Source: Lachnospiraceae bacterium
GTDB taxonomy: Bacteria; Bacillota_A; Clostridia; Lachnospirales; Lachnospiraceae
NCBI GenBank assembly: GCA_017614185.1
Contig: JAGACI010000214.1
Location: 1 to 5,592, forward strand
DNA: 5,592 nucleotides
Direction of reading: 5' to 3'
Part shown: positions 1 through 5,592 of the stretch, one piece after another
How positions within the stretch are numbered: the stretch's first letter is position 1
Layout: each line of letters opens with the position of its first letter
The notes under the pieces: model-generated
What the model saw: the letters and a program-made list of their open reading frames with translations, nothing else
Told to the model about the DNA's origin: nothing
Database searches by the model: none
Position numbers and translations under genes: made by a program

Positions 1-1094
1 ATTGTAAGAAGCACGTTATAGCAGCTTCTGAATGCAAGTGCGGGTGTTGAAAAGAATACAGGGTTCAATGCCGAAATCTTCTCTGCATACTTGTTTGCCA
101 CAACCGCGTCGTCCTTGACGATTTTCTTACTTAGCTTCTCAAAAGCAAAGGTTGCAGGAATCAATAAAACGGCACAGCCTAAGTTAAAAATTGAGTTGGC
201 ATTTGCGATACCGCCGGATGTAAGCTTCTTATCCCAAAGTGAGCCAAGAAGACCCATCCTTGATACAATTCCCACGATAACAAGTACAAGTACTGTTTTG
301 CCAAGGTTATAAAGAATGTTGAAGATACCTACTCTTCTTGCGTCCGCTTTTGCACCGATTGAACATACGATAGCAGTTGTTACGCAGTCACCTAAGTATA
401 CTCCGACGATAATTACATAGATTGTTCTAAACGGTATTCCGTCTGCCATTGAAAAAGCCTGCAAAATACCGATTGTAGCCGATGAACTTTGAAGTACGAA
501 TGCTACGCCTGCACCGGCAAGATATCCAAGAACAGGATTGTCTCCAAGGCTTAGGAATACTCTTCCGAGCATACCGTTTTCGGAAAACTCTGAAACGGCA
601 GCCGTCATGTTAAGAAGTCCGGTGAATAAAACGCCAAAACCAATGGCGATGTTACCGATGTTATCGGACTTATTAAACTTGAAAAACATTATCAGTGAAA
701 TTCCGACGATTAATGCCAAAGGCGCCAATGTCGCCGGCTGAAAAAATCTGAGAATGAAATTGCCATCGGCATTGACATCAAGAAGTCTGATAATCTGACC
801 TGTTACGGTTGTTCCTACGTTTGCTCCTATGATAATACCAATGGATTGTCTGAATGAAATAATTCCCGCTGCTACAAGACCCGAAGTGATAACTATTGTT
901 GCTGTTGACGACTGGATGATTGCGGTTACGGCTAAGCCAAGAAAAAATGCTTTGACCGGGTTGTTGGTAACTTTCTCCATAACAACCTTCAAAGCGCCGG
1001 ATGAGCCTTCCTTCAAGTTGCCGCTCATCAGCCTCATGCCGTAGAGGAAAAGCGCCAATCCTCCTAACAGCGAAATAGCATTAAAGATATACAT
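1..1094 (-). CDS. Na+/phosphate cotransporter family protein, 3' end outside window
   Basis: Integral membrane protein of the Na/Pi cotransporter family (NptA-like, Na_Pi_cotrans repeats), expected to move inorganic phosphate, or a related anion, with sodium across the cytoplasmic membrane. My reading of the minus strand gives 364 uninterrupted codons from ATG at 1094. Two family repeats are visible. The first has QSSTAT at residues 61-66 followed by GANVGTT at 90-96. The second has QSSSAT at 202-207 followed by GVYLGDCVTT at 231-240, where GxNIGT would be usual. Long hydrophobic segments surround both. The sequence after about residue 345 (NPVFFSTPALAFRSCYNVLLT) looks like the entry to the cytoplasmic PhoU-like helical domain common in bacterial members, which would lie beyond the left edge; the usual length is about 550 residues. 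The start is supported by AGGAG at 1101-1105, six bases upstream, and by a promoter at 1148-1176. The family is confident; the substrate is inferred from the family only. Confidence 0.9.
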   Translation of the reverse strand, partial: MYIFNAISLLGGLALFLYGMRLMSGNLKEGSSGALKVVMEKVTNNPVKAFFLGLAVTAIIQSSTATIVITSGLVAAGIISFRQSIGIIIGANVGTTVTGQIIRLLDVNADGNFILRFFQPATLAPLALIVGISLIMFFKFNKSDNIGNIAIGFGVLFTGLLNMTAAVSEFSENGMLGRVFLSLGDNPVLGYLAGAGVAFVLQSSSATIGILQAFSMADGIPFRTIYVIIVGVYLGDCVTTAIVCSIGAKADARRVGIFNILYNLGKTVLVLVIVGIVSRMGLLGSLWDKKLTSGGIANANSIFNLGCAVLLIPATFAFEKLSKKIVKDDAVVANKYAEKISALNPVFFSTPALAFRSCYNVLLT

Positions 1095-1147
1095 GATACT
1101 CTCCTAGATTCCTTTTCGTAAGGTTTTTCGCCCCTACCCCACGTTAT

Positions 1148-1176
1148 ATTCTACCAAGATGTATTTTATAATTCAA
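1148..1176 (-). promoter_or_regulatory. SigA-type promoter of the Na/Pi cotransporter gene
   Basis: Read on the minus strand, a -35 hexamer TTGAAT (1171-1176) is followed by a 17-base spacer and a -10 hexamer TAGAAT (1148-1153). A TG dinucleotide sits one base before the -10, making it an extended -10 element. Transcription should start near 1141, giving a leader of about 45 nt before the ATG at 1094. The promoter lies just downstream of the rny terminator, so the transporter is probably an independent unit. Confidence 0.7.
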
Positions 1177-1191
1177 TAAAAAAGTGGATGC

Positions 1192-1220
1192 AAAAAGAGG
1201 ACGGTCGAAACCGTCCTCTT
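1192..1220 (-). terminator. Rho-independent terminator of rny
   Basis: A perfect 11-base-pair inverted repeat (arms 1195-1205 and 1210-1220) encloses a four-base loop that reads TTCG on the minus strand. In the minus transcript the stem ends in a run of five U residues (1196-1192). It begins 22 bases after the rny stop codon and is the only clear intrinsic terminator in the window. It separates rny from the downstream transporter gene. Confidence 0.9.
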
Positions 1221-1242
1221 AATTAATTGCTTCTAGAAAAAA

Positions 1243-2790
1243 TTACTTCGCATAGTCGATTACTCTTGACTCTCTGATAACATTTACCTTGATCTGTCCG
1301 GGATATTCCATCTCGTCCTCAATCTTCTTGGAAATGTCGCGAGCCATGATAACCATATCTGCGTCGGTAACCTGTTCAGGAATTACCATTACACGAATCT
1401 CTCTACCTGCCTGGATAGCAAAAGATTTGTCTACACCTTTGAAATTGTTGGATATGTCTTCTAACTGTTTAAGTCGTGTGGTATATGTCTCAAGTGTCTC
1501 ACGTCTTGCACCGGGTCTTGCTGCGGAGATAGCATCTGCCGCCTGTACGATACAAGCAATCAATGACTGAGGCTCAACGTCACCATGGTGTGCCTCTACT
1601 GCATTGATAACAATTGCGTTCTCTTTGTACTTCTTACAAAGCTCGGTACCCAACTGAACGTGGGAACCTTCCATTTCATGGTCAACTGCTTTACCGATAT
1701 CATGAAGAAGTCCTGCCCTCTTGGCAAGTCTTACATCAAGTCCCATCTCAGCGGCCAATATTCCGGATAACTGAGCAACTTCAACACTGTGTCTTAATAC
1801 GTTCTGACCATAACTTGTTCTGAACTTCATCTTACCGAGTAATCTGATAAGTTCAGGGTGGATTCCGTGAACGCCTACCTCAAGAGCGGCTGCTTCACCC
1901 TCTTCCTTAATCATGGTCTCGACTTCTTTCTGAGCCTTCTCGACTGTCTCCTCAATTCTTGCCGGATGAATACGTCCGTCAACAATCAATTTCTCCAGTG
2001 CGATTCTTGCGACCTCACGTCTGATAGGATCAAAGCCTGAAAGGATAACTGCCTCAGGGGTGTCATCTATGATAAGGTCTACACCTGTCATGGTCTCAAG
2101 GGTTCTGATATTACGTCCCTCTCTACCAATGATACGTCCTTTCATCTCATCGTTGGGGAGCTGTACAACTGAAATTGTAGCTTCGGAAACGTGATCGGCA
2201 GCACACTTCTGAATGGCTGTAATGATTACTTCCTTTGCCTTCTTGTCAGCTTCCTCTTTCGCTCTGACTTCCATCTCTTTGATGAGTTTCGCGGTTTCAA
2301 GTTTTACATCATCTTCAACAATTTTAAGTAAATAATCTTTTGCCTGGTCGGAGGTTAAACCAGAGATTCGCTCCAATTCCTGTACCCTTTGCTCATTCAG
2401 TTTGGAAACTTCCTCTTTCATCTTGTTGAGGGTTTCCTCCTTCTGAGACAGACTGGCTTCCTTCTTCTCGATTGCATCCGACTTCTTGTCGATGTTCTCC
2501 TCTTTCTGCTGGATACGTCTCTCTGAACGCTGTATCTCTGCTCTGCGCTCTTTGATTTCCTTATCTAACTCATTCTTGTTGCGGATATTTTCTTCCTTGG
2601 CTTCAAGAAGAGCTTCTCTTTTCTTGCTTTCAGCAGTCTTGAGGGCTTCATCGATTATCTCACGGGCTTTATCCTCTGCGGCACCAATCTTTACGTCAGA
2701 TACTTTCTTACGATAAGCATTCGTAACTATGGCCGTCACAGGAATTGCAACCACAAGGCTGACCAGCGCTGTGATAACAATAGTGGTCAT
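1243..2790 (-). CDS. rny: Ribonuclease Y
   Basis: Membrane-anchored endoribonuclease that initiates decay and processing of many mRNAs in Firmicutes; it cuts single-stranded RNA, preferring 5'-monophosphate ends, and is the functional counterpart of RNase E. The 515 residues match the family's usual length of about 520. In order: an N-terminal transmembrane helix (about residues 3-24); a long charged coiled coil rich in Glu and Lys (about 35-190); a KH RNA-binding domain with [12 protein letters not shown] at 218-229; and an HD metal-dependent phosphohydrolase domain with H334, the HD pair H363-D364 in LLHDIGK, and EAHHGD at 399-404. All signature residues are intact. The start ATG at 2790 is right because it opens the membrane anchor and has GGAGG upstream, although the spacing is long (see the ribosome binding site entry). 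The gene follows recX by 168 bases with its own promoter and ends at the terminator at 1192-1220. A recA-recX-rny neighbourhood is common in Clostridia. Identification is essentially certain. Confidence 0.99.
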   Translation of the reverse strand: MTTIVITALVSLVVAIPVTAIVTNAYRKKVSDVKIGAAEDKAREIIDEALKTAESKKREALLEAKEENIRNKNELDKEIKERRAEIQRSERRIQQKEENIDKKSDAIEKKEASLSQKEETLNKMKEEVSKLNEQRVQELERISGLTSDQAKDYLLKIVEDDVKLETAKLIKEMEVRAKEEADKKAKEVIITAIQKCAADHVSEATISVVQLPNDEMKGRIIGREGRNIRTLETMTGVDLIIDDTPEAVILSGFDPIRREVARIALEKLIVDGRIHPARIEETVEKAQKEVETMIKEEGEAAALEVGVHGIHPELIRLLGKMKFRTSYGQNVLRHSVEVAQLSGILAAEMGLDVRLAKRAGLLHDIGKAVDHEMEGSHVQLGTELCKKYKENAIVINAVEAHHGDVEPQSLIACIVQAADAISAARPGARRETLETYTTRLKQLEDISNNFKGVDKSFAIQAGREIRVMVIPEQVTDADMVIMARDISKKIEDEMEYPGQIKVNVIRESRVIDYAK

Positions 2791-2794
2791 AATC

Positions 2795-2807
2795 AGGAGC
2801 TCCTCCT
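2795..2807 (-). promoter_or_regulatory. rny ribosome binding site inside a small hairpin
   Basis: On the minus strand the Shine-Dalgarno AAGGAGGAG is followed at once by CTCCT. AGGAG (2807-2803) can pair fully with CUCCU (2799-2795) around the three-base loop GAG, covering the ribosome binding site. The GGAGG core is 11 bases from the ATG; the overlapping AGGAG at 2804-2800 is 9 bases away. The pairing is directly visible; a regulatory role is only inference. Confidence 0.5.
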
Positions 2808-2828
2808 TATTTAATTTTCATTGTACAT

Positions 2829-2844
2829 GCGGTGCGAAAACCGC
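2829..2844 (-). other. GC-rich hairpin in the rny leader
   Basis: In the minus-strand transcript, GCGGT (2844-2840) can pair with ACCGC (2833-2829) around a six-base loop. It lies about 40 bases before the rny start and has no following U run, so it is not an intrinsic terminator. It may shape or stabilise the leader; no function can be assigned from sequence. Confidence 0.4.
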
Positions 2845-2903
2845 CAAATCTATTATAGAGTGCCTAGAATTAAGGCATTCTAAATGCATCTACAACATAT
2901 AAA

Positions 2904-2932
2904 ATTTTATACTCAGAACTTTGTTATGTCAA
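2904..2932 (-). promoter_or_regulatory. Strong SigA-type promoter of rny
   Basis: On the minus strand a perfect -35 hexamer TTGACA (2927-2932) is followed by a 17-base spacer and the -10 hexamer TAAAAT (2904-2909), one base off consensus. The expected start near 2897 gives rny a leader of roughly 105 nt. The promoter lies 28 bases past the recX stop, so rny can be expressed without SOS induction. A second perfect TATAAT occurs at 2852-2857 but lacks a recognisable -35. Confidence 0.85.
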
Positions 2933-2959
2933 GTGTGTCAGCTTCTCTTTTTCGAAAAG

Positions 2960-3574
2960 TCAGATATTTCTCATAGATTTCTCAATGGCGTCAAAGCTGT
3001 AGCCTTTGCGCATAAGAGAAGCCATAAGTTTCTGCTTTTCTTCGTATGTACACTCTTCGGGATTAAAATGCTTCTTTGAAAGAAATTTGATGATTTGAGC
3101 TTCTTCGTCCACGCCTCCGTCCTCGGATTCCTCAAAGGCGGAAATTGCCTTCTTAAGATCCGATGATGAGATACCCTTACCGGAGAGGTCATTCTTCATT
3201 CTCATCAAACTTCTCTGATCCCTGTAGGTTTCAAAGAAATCAAGACAATACTTGACGTCGTCAATATAACCATATCCCTTAAGGTAATCTATGGCCTCAT
3301 TAACGGCAGACTCGGGATACTCACCCTGAGCGTACTTGTCTCTTAATTGTTTCTCTGTGTAGGGTTTCTTGGTGAGAAGAGCCATACCTCGAAGCTTGGC
3401 TCTCTTTGGAAGAAGTTTACTTAGAATTTCGTTATAAGATGATTCCTTTATTTCGGAATTTAAAGAAATGCCGTATTCCTTAAATTCGCCTTTGTAAAGT
3501 ACAAAGGCGAATTCATGGTCTACGTATATTCTGCTTCTTTTCTTATCAAGTGGAATGATATCGGTAACAATCAT
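2960..3574 (-). CDS. recX: Regulatory protein RecX
   Basis: RecX binds RecA filaments and modulates RecA activity, usually by capping filament growth and blocking strand exchange. The 204-residue protein is all-helical in character, as expected of the triple-helix RecX repeats. Family hallmarks are AKLRGMALLTKKPYTEKQLRDK (about 59-80), the AIDYLKGYGYIDD block at 94-106, and RSLMRMKNDLSGKGIS (121-136). A further repeat lies in the C-terminal third (about 155-200), ending in RKGYSFDAIEKSM. The N-terminal 50 residues form the extension typical of Firmicute members (length about 200-270). The start ATG at 3574 lies 10 bases after the recA stop, with AGGTGA overlapping that gap as ribosome binding site, so the two are co-transcribed and probably translationally coupled. 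It should therefore be co-induced with recA by DNA damage. No intrinsic terminator is evident after its stop. Identification is confident. Confidence 0.95.
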   Translation of the reverse strand: MIVTDIIPLDKKRSRIYVDHEFAFVLYKGEFKEYGISLNSEIKESSYNEILSKLLPKRAKLRGMALLTKKPYTEKQLRDKYAQGEYPESAVNEAIDYLKGYGYIDDVKYCLDFFETYRDQRSLMRMKNDLSGKGISSSDLKKAISAFEESEDGGVDEEAQIIKFLSKKHFNPEECTYEEKQKLMASLMRKGYSFDAIEKSMRNI

Positions 3575-3584
3575 AAGTCACCTG

Positions 3585-4604
3585 TTACTCCTTATCGGCT
3601 GTATCTCCTGTAGGAAGGCCAAAGTGCTCTCTAACCTTGGTCTCTATCTCTTTGAGAACCTCAGGATTACTCTCAAGGTAAAGCTTGGCATTTTCTCTGC
3701 CCTGACCTATCTTCTCTCCGTTGTATGCATACCATGCACCTGACTTATTGACAATGTCAGTATCTGATGCGAGGTCTAAGATATCGCCTGATGCGGAGAT
3801 TCCCTTGCCAAACATGATATCAAACTCTGCTTCCTTAAACGGAGGTGCAATCTTATTCTTAACAACCTTAACTCTGGTACGGTTACCGATAACCTCGCCG
3901 CCCTGCTTAAGGGACTCAATTCTTCTTACATCCATACGAACCGATGAATAGAACTTGAGTGCACGTCCGCCTGTAGTAGTCTCGGGATTACCGAACATTA
4001 CACCAACCTTCTCACGAAGCTGGTTGATGAATACTACGGAACAATTACTCTTGCTGATTACACCTGTAAGCTTTCTTAATGCCTGTGACATAAGTCTTGC
4101 CTGGAGACCTACGTGAGAATCGCCCATCTCACCGTCAATCTCTGCCTTGGGTACAAGTGCTGCAACAGAGTCGATTACAACTATATCGATAGCGCCGGAA
4201 CGAACCATGGTCTCTGCAATCTCCAAAGCCTGTTCGCCGTTATCCGGCTGTGAAATGTAGAGGTTATCAATATCTACACCAATGTTCTTGGCATATACAG
4301 GGTCAAGAGCATGCTCGGCATCAATGAAACCTGCAATACCGCCTCTCTTCTGAACCTCAGCAATCATGTGAAGTGTTACTGTAGTCTTACCACTGGATTC
4401 AGGACCGTAAATCTCAACGATACGTCCCTTGGGAATTCCGCCAAGTCCAAGTGCAATATCAAGGCTTAAGGAACCTGTGGGAATGGTCTCGACATTCATC
4501 TGTGCCGAGGGATCTCCAAGTTTCATAACGGCTCCCTTGCCGTACTGCTTCTCAATCTGTAACAATGCCGCATCCAGTGCTTTAAGTTTTTCGTCTCTTT
4601 CCAT
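3585..4604 (-). CDS. recA: Recombinase RecA
   Basis: DNA-dependent ATPase that forms filaments on single-stranded DNA, catalyses homologous strand exchange, and as co-protease triggers LexA self-cleavage in the SOS response. The chosen start gives 339 residues, within the normal range of about 340-355. Visible elements: Walker A GPESSGKT at 67-74; the catalytic Glu in FIDAEH (E97); Walker B IVVIDS with D145; DNA-binding loop L1 around 157-165 (IDGEMGDSH); the FINQ switch Gln at 195; loop L2 with GNPETTTGG at about 205-213; and the C-terminal domain from about 270 ending in a short acidic tail. The frame is open back to an ATG at 4670, but that would add 22 residues not seen in RecA. It would also start translation inside the -35 region. 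The ATG at 4604 has AAGGAG (4611-4616) six bases upstream and opens the standard [12 protein letters not shown]-terminus. recX follows 10 bases later. Confidence 0.99.
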   Translation of the reverse strand: MERDEKLKALDAALLQIEKQYGKGAVMKLGDPSAQMNVETIPTGSLSLDIALGLGGIPKGRIVEIYGPESSGKTTVTLHMIAEVQKRGGIAGFIDAEHALDPVYAKNIGVDIDNLYISQPDNGEQALEIAETMVRSGAIDIVVIDSVAALVPKAEIDGEMGDSHVGLQARLMSQALRKLTGVISKSNCSVVFINQLREKVGVMFGNPETTTGGRALKFYSSVRMDVRRIESLKQGGEVIGNRTRVKVVKNKIAPPFKEAEFDIMFGKGISASGDILDLASDTDIVNKSGAWYAYNGEKIGQGRENAKLYLESNPEVLKEIETKVREHFGLPTGDTADKE

Positions 4605-4621
4605 TACCTTCTCCTTCTGCC

Positions 4622-4635
4622 CGAACGTTAGTTCT
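4622..4635 (-). promoter_or_regulatory. LexA operator 2 (SOS box) at the recA transcription start
   Basis: The plus strand reads CGAACGTTAGTTCT, an exact GAAC-N4-GTTC core and a close match to the Gram-positive LexA consensus CGAACRNRYGTTCG. It begins about where transcription should start (roughly +1 to +14) and lies between the promoter and the ribosome binding site. LexA bound here would block initiation or promoter clearance. Assignment is from consensus; no lexA gene is in the window. Confidence 0.85.
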
Positions 4636-4641
4636 AAGAAT

Positions 4642-4670
4642 AGGATAAACAAATGTTCGGGAACTGTCAA
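4642..4670 (-). promoter_or_regulatory. SOS-regulated promoter of recA-recX
   Basis: On the minus strand a perfect -35 hexamer TTGACA (4665-4670) is followed by a 17-base spacer and the -10 hexamer TATCCT (4642-4647), which matches consensus at four of six positions. The expected start is near 4635, for a leader of about 30 nt. A strong -35 with a weak -10 fits an inducible promoter. The DNA just upstream (4671-4690) is almost pure A/T and could act as an UP element. Confidence 0.85.
4646..4659 (-). promoter_or_regulatory. LexA operator 1 (SOS box) in the recA promoter spacer
   Basis: On the minus strand the site reads CGAACATTTGTTTA. One half-site is perfect (CGAAC) and the other is degenerate (GTTTA for GTTCG). 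It fills most of the spacer between the -35 and -10 hexamers and overlaps the -10 by two bases, so LexA and RNA polymerase could not bind together. Its centre is 24 bp from that of the second operator. Confidence 0.7.
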
Positions 4671-4682
4671 TAGTTTTTTATA

Positions 4683-4707
4683 AAATTTTTAGCACTCTGA
4701 AAAATTT
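4683..4707. repeat. A/T-rich inverted repeat upstream of the recA promoter
   Basis: AAATTTTT (4683-4690) and AAAAATTT (4700-4707) form a perfect 8-base inverted repeat with a 9-base spacer. It lies 13 bases upstream of the recA -35 hexamer and about 100 bases after the EamA stop codon. It could be an UP-type element, a protein site, or a weak terminator stem for the EamA transcript. It has no proper U run after it, so the last is unlikely. Confidence 0.4.
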
Positions 4708-4756
4708 GGCGATTGCCCCGATAAACCAAAGTTTATAAATCAATAAGAACATAGTT

Positions 4757-4785
4757 ATAATACACCAGGTTTACCCGATGCACAA
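4757..4785 (-). promoter_or_regulatory. Possible second, upstream promoter for recA
   Basis: On the minus strand TTGTGC (4780-4785), a 17-base spacer and TATTAT (4757-4762) resemble a SigA promoter with a good -10 and a poor -35. It lies just after the EamA stop and would give recA a leader of about 145 nt running through the LexA-controlled promoter. In an A/T-rich gap such matches arise by chance, so this is tentative. Confidence 0.25.
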
Positions 4786-4804
4786 ATTAAATTTTTATAA
4801 ACTT

Positions 4805-5592
4805 TCAGGCTTTGGCCATGGTAACGTCTCTTCTCCACCTTACAACAGCCACACCTATGATAATCACATATCCTATTATGCTGTAGACTGTGGGAAGCTC
4901 GTTAAAGAATATAACTCCCCAGATTGTTGCGAATATAACCTGCGTATAGTCGAACACCGAGATATTCTTGGCGGGTGCAAATCTGTAAGCGGACGTAATC
5001 GAAAACTGACCAAGTGCGGCCGAAGCACCTGCCATGATAAGCATGAGCCACTGTTCCCTGCTCATCGGAACATAGTCTAAAATCAACCATGGCAGAGAAA
5101 AAAGGCATGAGAACAAAGAAAAGCATATTACGATAATGGGTGTTCTCTCTCCTTTGCCTGTTGCTCTTCTTACAAATACATAAGCGGTACCTGCACCAAG
5201 TCCTCCATAGAGCCCCGCAAGGGCCGGTACAAGAGTCATATTACTGCCTGTCGGACGAATGATAAACATTGCCCCGACAAATGCCGTTATGGTCGCAAAT
5301 ATGTCAAATTTGGACGGTTTTTCTTTTAAAAGGGGTATAGATAAAAGAATCGCGAAGAAAGGAGACAGCTTGTTAAGCATGTTGGCATCTGCAAGAAGAA
5401 GCCTGTCTATCGCATAGAAATTGCAGACTACGCCTGTTGTTCCAAAAAGGCATCTGAAGAAAACATCCCATCTGCAATCCTTTTTTACACTGAATTTCTC
5501 TCTCTTTACAATAAGGGTTGTAACAGCAATGACAAGAGCAAAGGCATTTCTGAAAAAGACCTACTGCATGGAGGGAAGCTCCCCGGATAATC
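4805..5592 (-). pseudogene. EamA-family (DMT) transporter gene interrupted by an amber codon, 5' end outside window
   Basis: Membrane transporter of the drug/metabolite transporter superfamily, which exports or exchanges small metabolites; the substrate cannot be predicted. On the minus strand the frame is open from the window edge (LSGELPSMQ), meets TAG at 5563-5561, then continues for 251 codons to TGA at 4805. Both sides of the TAG look like normal EamA sequence: VFFRN directly after it, CNFYAIDRLLLADANMLNKL at about residues 46-65 beyond it, and a second EamA repeat from LAGLYGGLGAGTAYVF to the end, including FDYTQVIFATIWGVIFFNELP. The family usually has about 280-300 residues and ten helices. 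No ATG, GTG or TTG start follows the TAG until the ATG at 5380, giving 191 residues without the first helices. I read this as a recent nonsense mutation; readthrough or a sequencing error would also explain it. No clear terminator follows. The family is confident, the pseudogene status moderately so. Confidence 0.7.

Noticed and set aside
91..1044. Three open frames of about 70 codons on the plus strand (91-312, 538-741, 829-1044)
   Set aside because: They lie wholly antisense to the continuous, clearly homologous Na/Pi cotransporter frame, and I see no recognisable protein features in them.
1125..1142. G-rich leader of the Na/Pi transporter mRNA as a G-quadruplex
   Set aside because: Only two runs of four G are present; a folded quadruplex needs four runs.
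1289..2716. Several plus-strand open frames of 60-93 codons opposite rny
   Set aside because: They are antisense shadows of the biased codon use of a conserved gene, with no recognisable features of their own.
2971..3192. A 73-codon minus-strand frame inside recX
   Set aside because: It is an out-of-frame shadow of recX; the recX frame is intact and has the family motifs.
4605..4670. A 22-residue N-terminal extension of RecA starting at ATG 4670
   Set aside because: The extension does not resemble RecA and its codons lie over the -35, the -10 and both LexA boxes. The ATG at 4604 has a well-placed AAGGAG and gives the standard RecA N-terminus.
4726..4741. Hairpin ATAAAC-CAAA-GTTTAT as terminator of the EamA transcript
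   Set aside because: The stem has only six mostly A/T pairs and no U run follows it on the minus strand.
4778..5126. A 100-codon plus-strand frame (4778-5080) and a 74-codon minus-strand frame (4902-5126)
   Set aside because: Both overlap the EamA reading frame, whose homology is clear down to its stop at 4805. Neither looks like a known protein.
1..5592. A new defence, mobile or multi-gene system
   Set aside because: The window holds housekeeping genes and two common transporters in one orientation, with no repeats, integrase, transposase, toxin-antitoxin pair or unexplained gene cluster.

Overview
The window looks like chromosomal DNA from a Gram-positive Firmicute, most likely a member of the Clostridia and probably Lachnospiraceae. 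This rests on RNase Y being present, RecX directly behind RecA, CGAAC/GTTCG-type LexA operators at recA, strong AGGAG ribosome binding sites and SigA-like promoters. The family-level placement is an impression from protein similarity, not a computed result.

Every recognisable gene is on the minus strand, so transcription runs from the high coordinates to the low ones. In that order: (1) a drug/metabolite transporter (EamA family) gene that enters from the right edge and carries an in-frame amber codon near its 5' end (5561-5563); (2) recA, behind a well-formed promoter with two LexA boxes; (3) recX, 10 bases after recA and surely co-transcribed with it; (4) rny, encoding RNase Y, with its own consensus promoter and a leader of about 105 nt whose Shine-Dalgarno lies in a small hairpin; (5) after an intrinsic terminator and a new promoter, the first 364 codons of a Na+/phosphate cotransporter family protein that runs off the left edge.

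RecA and RecX form a functional unit: RecA makes the recombination/SOS filament and RecX restrains it, and the twin LexA boxes would induce both on DNA damage. No clear terminator separates recX from rny, so some read-through into rny is possible. RNase Y, the membrane-anchored mRNA decay endonuclease, is otherwise driven by its own promoter. The two transporters are unrelated in function to the core genes and only flank them.

The only stretches without a gene are the intergenic gaps at 1095-1242, 2791-2959 and 4605-4804, all under 300 bases and all holding regulatory signals. I see no RNA gene, mobile element, CRISPR array or new multi-gene system. The points most worth a second look are the amber codon in the EamA gene, the arrangement of the recA operators, the occluded ribosome binding site of rny, and the altered second signature motif of the phosphate transporter homologue.
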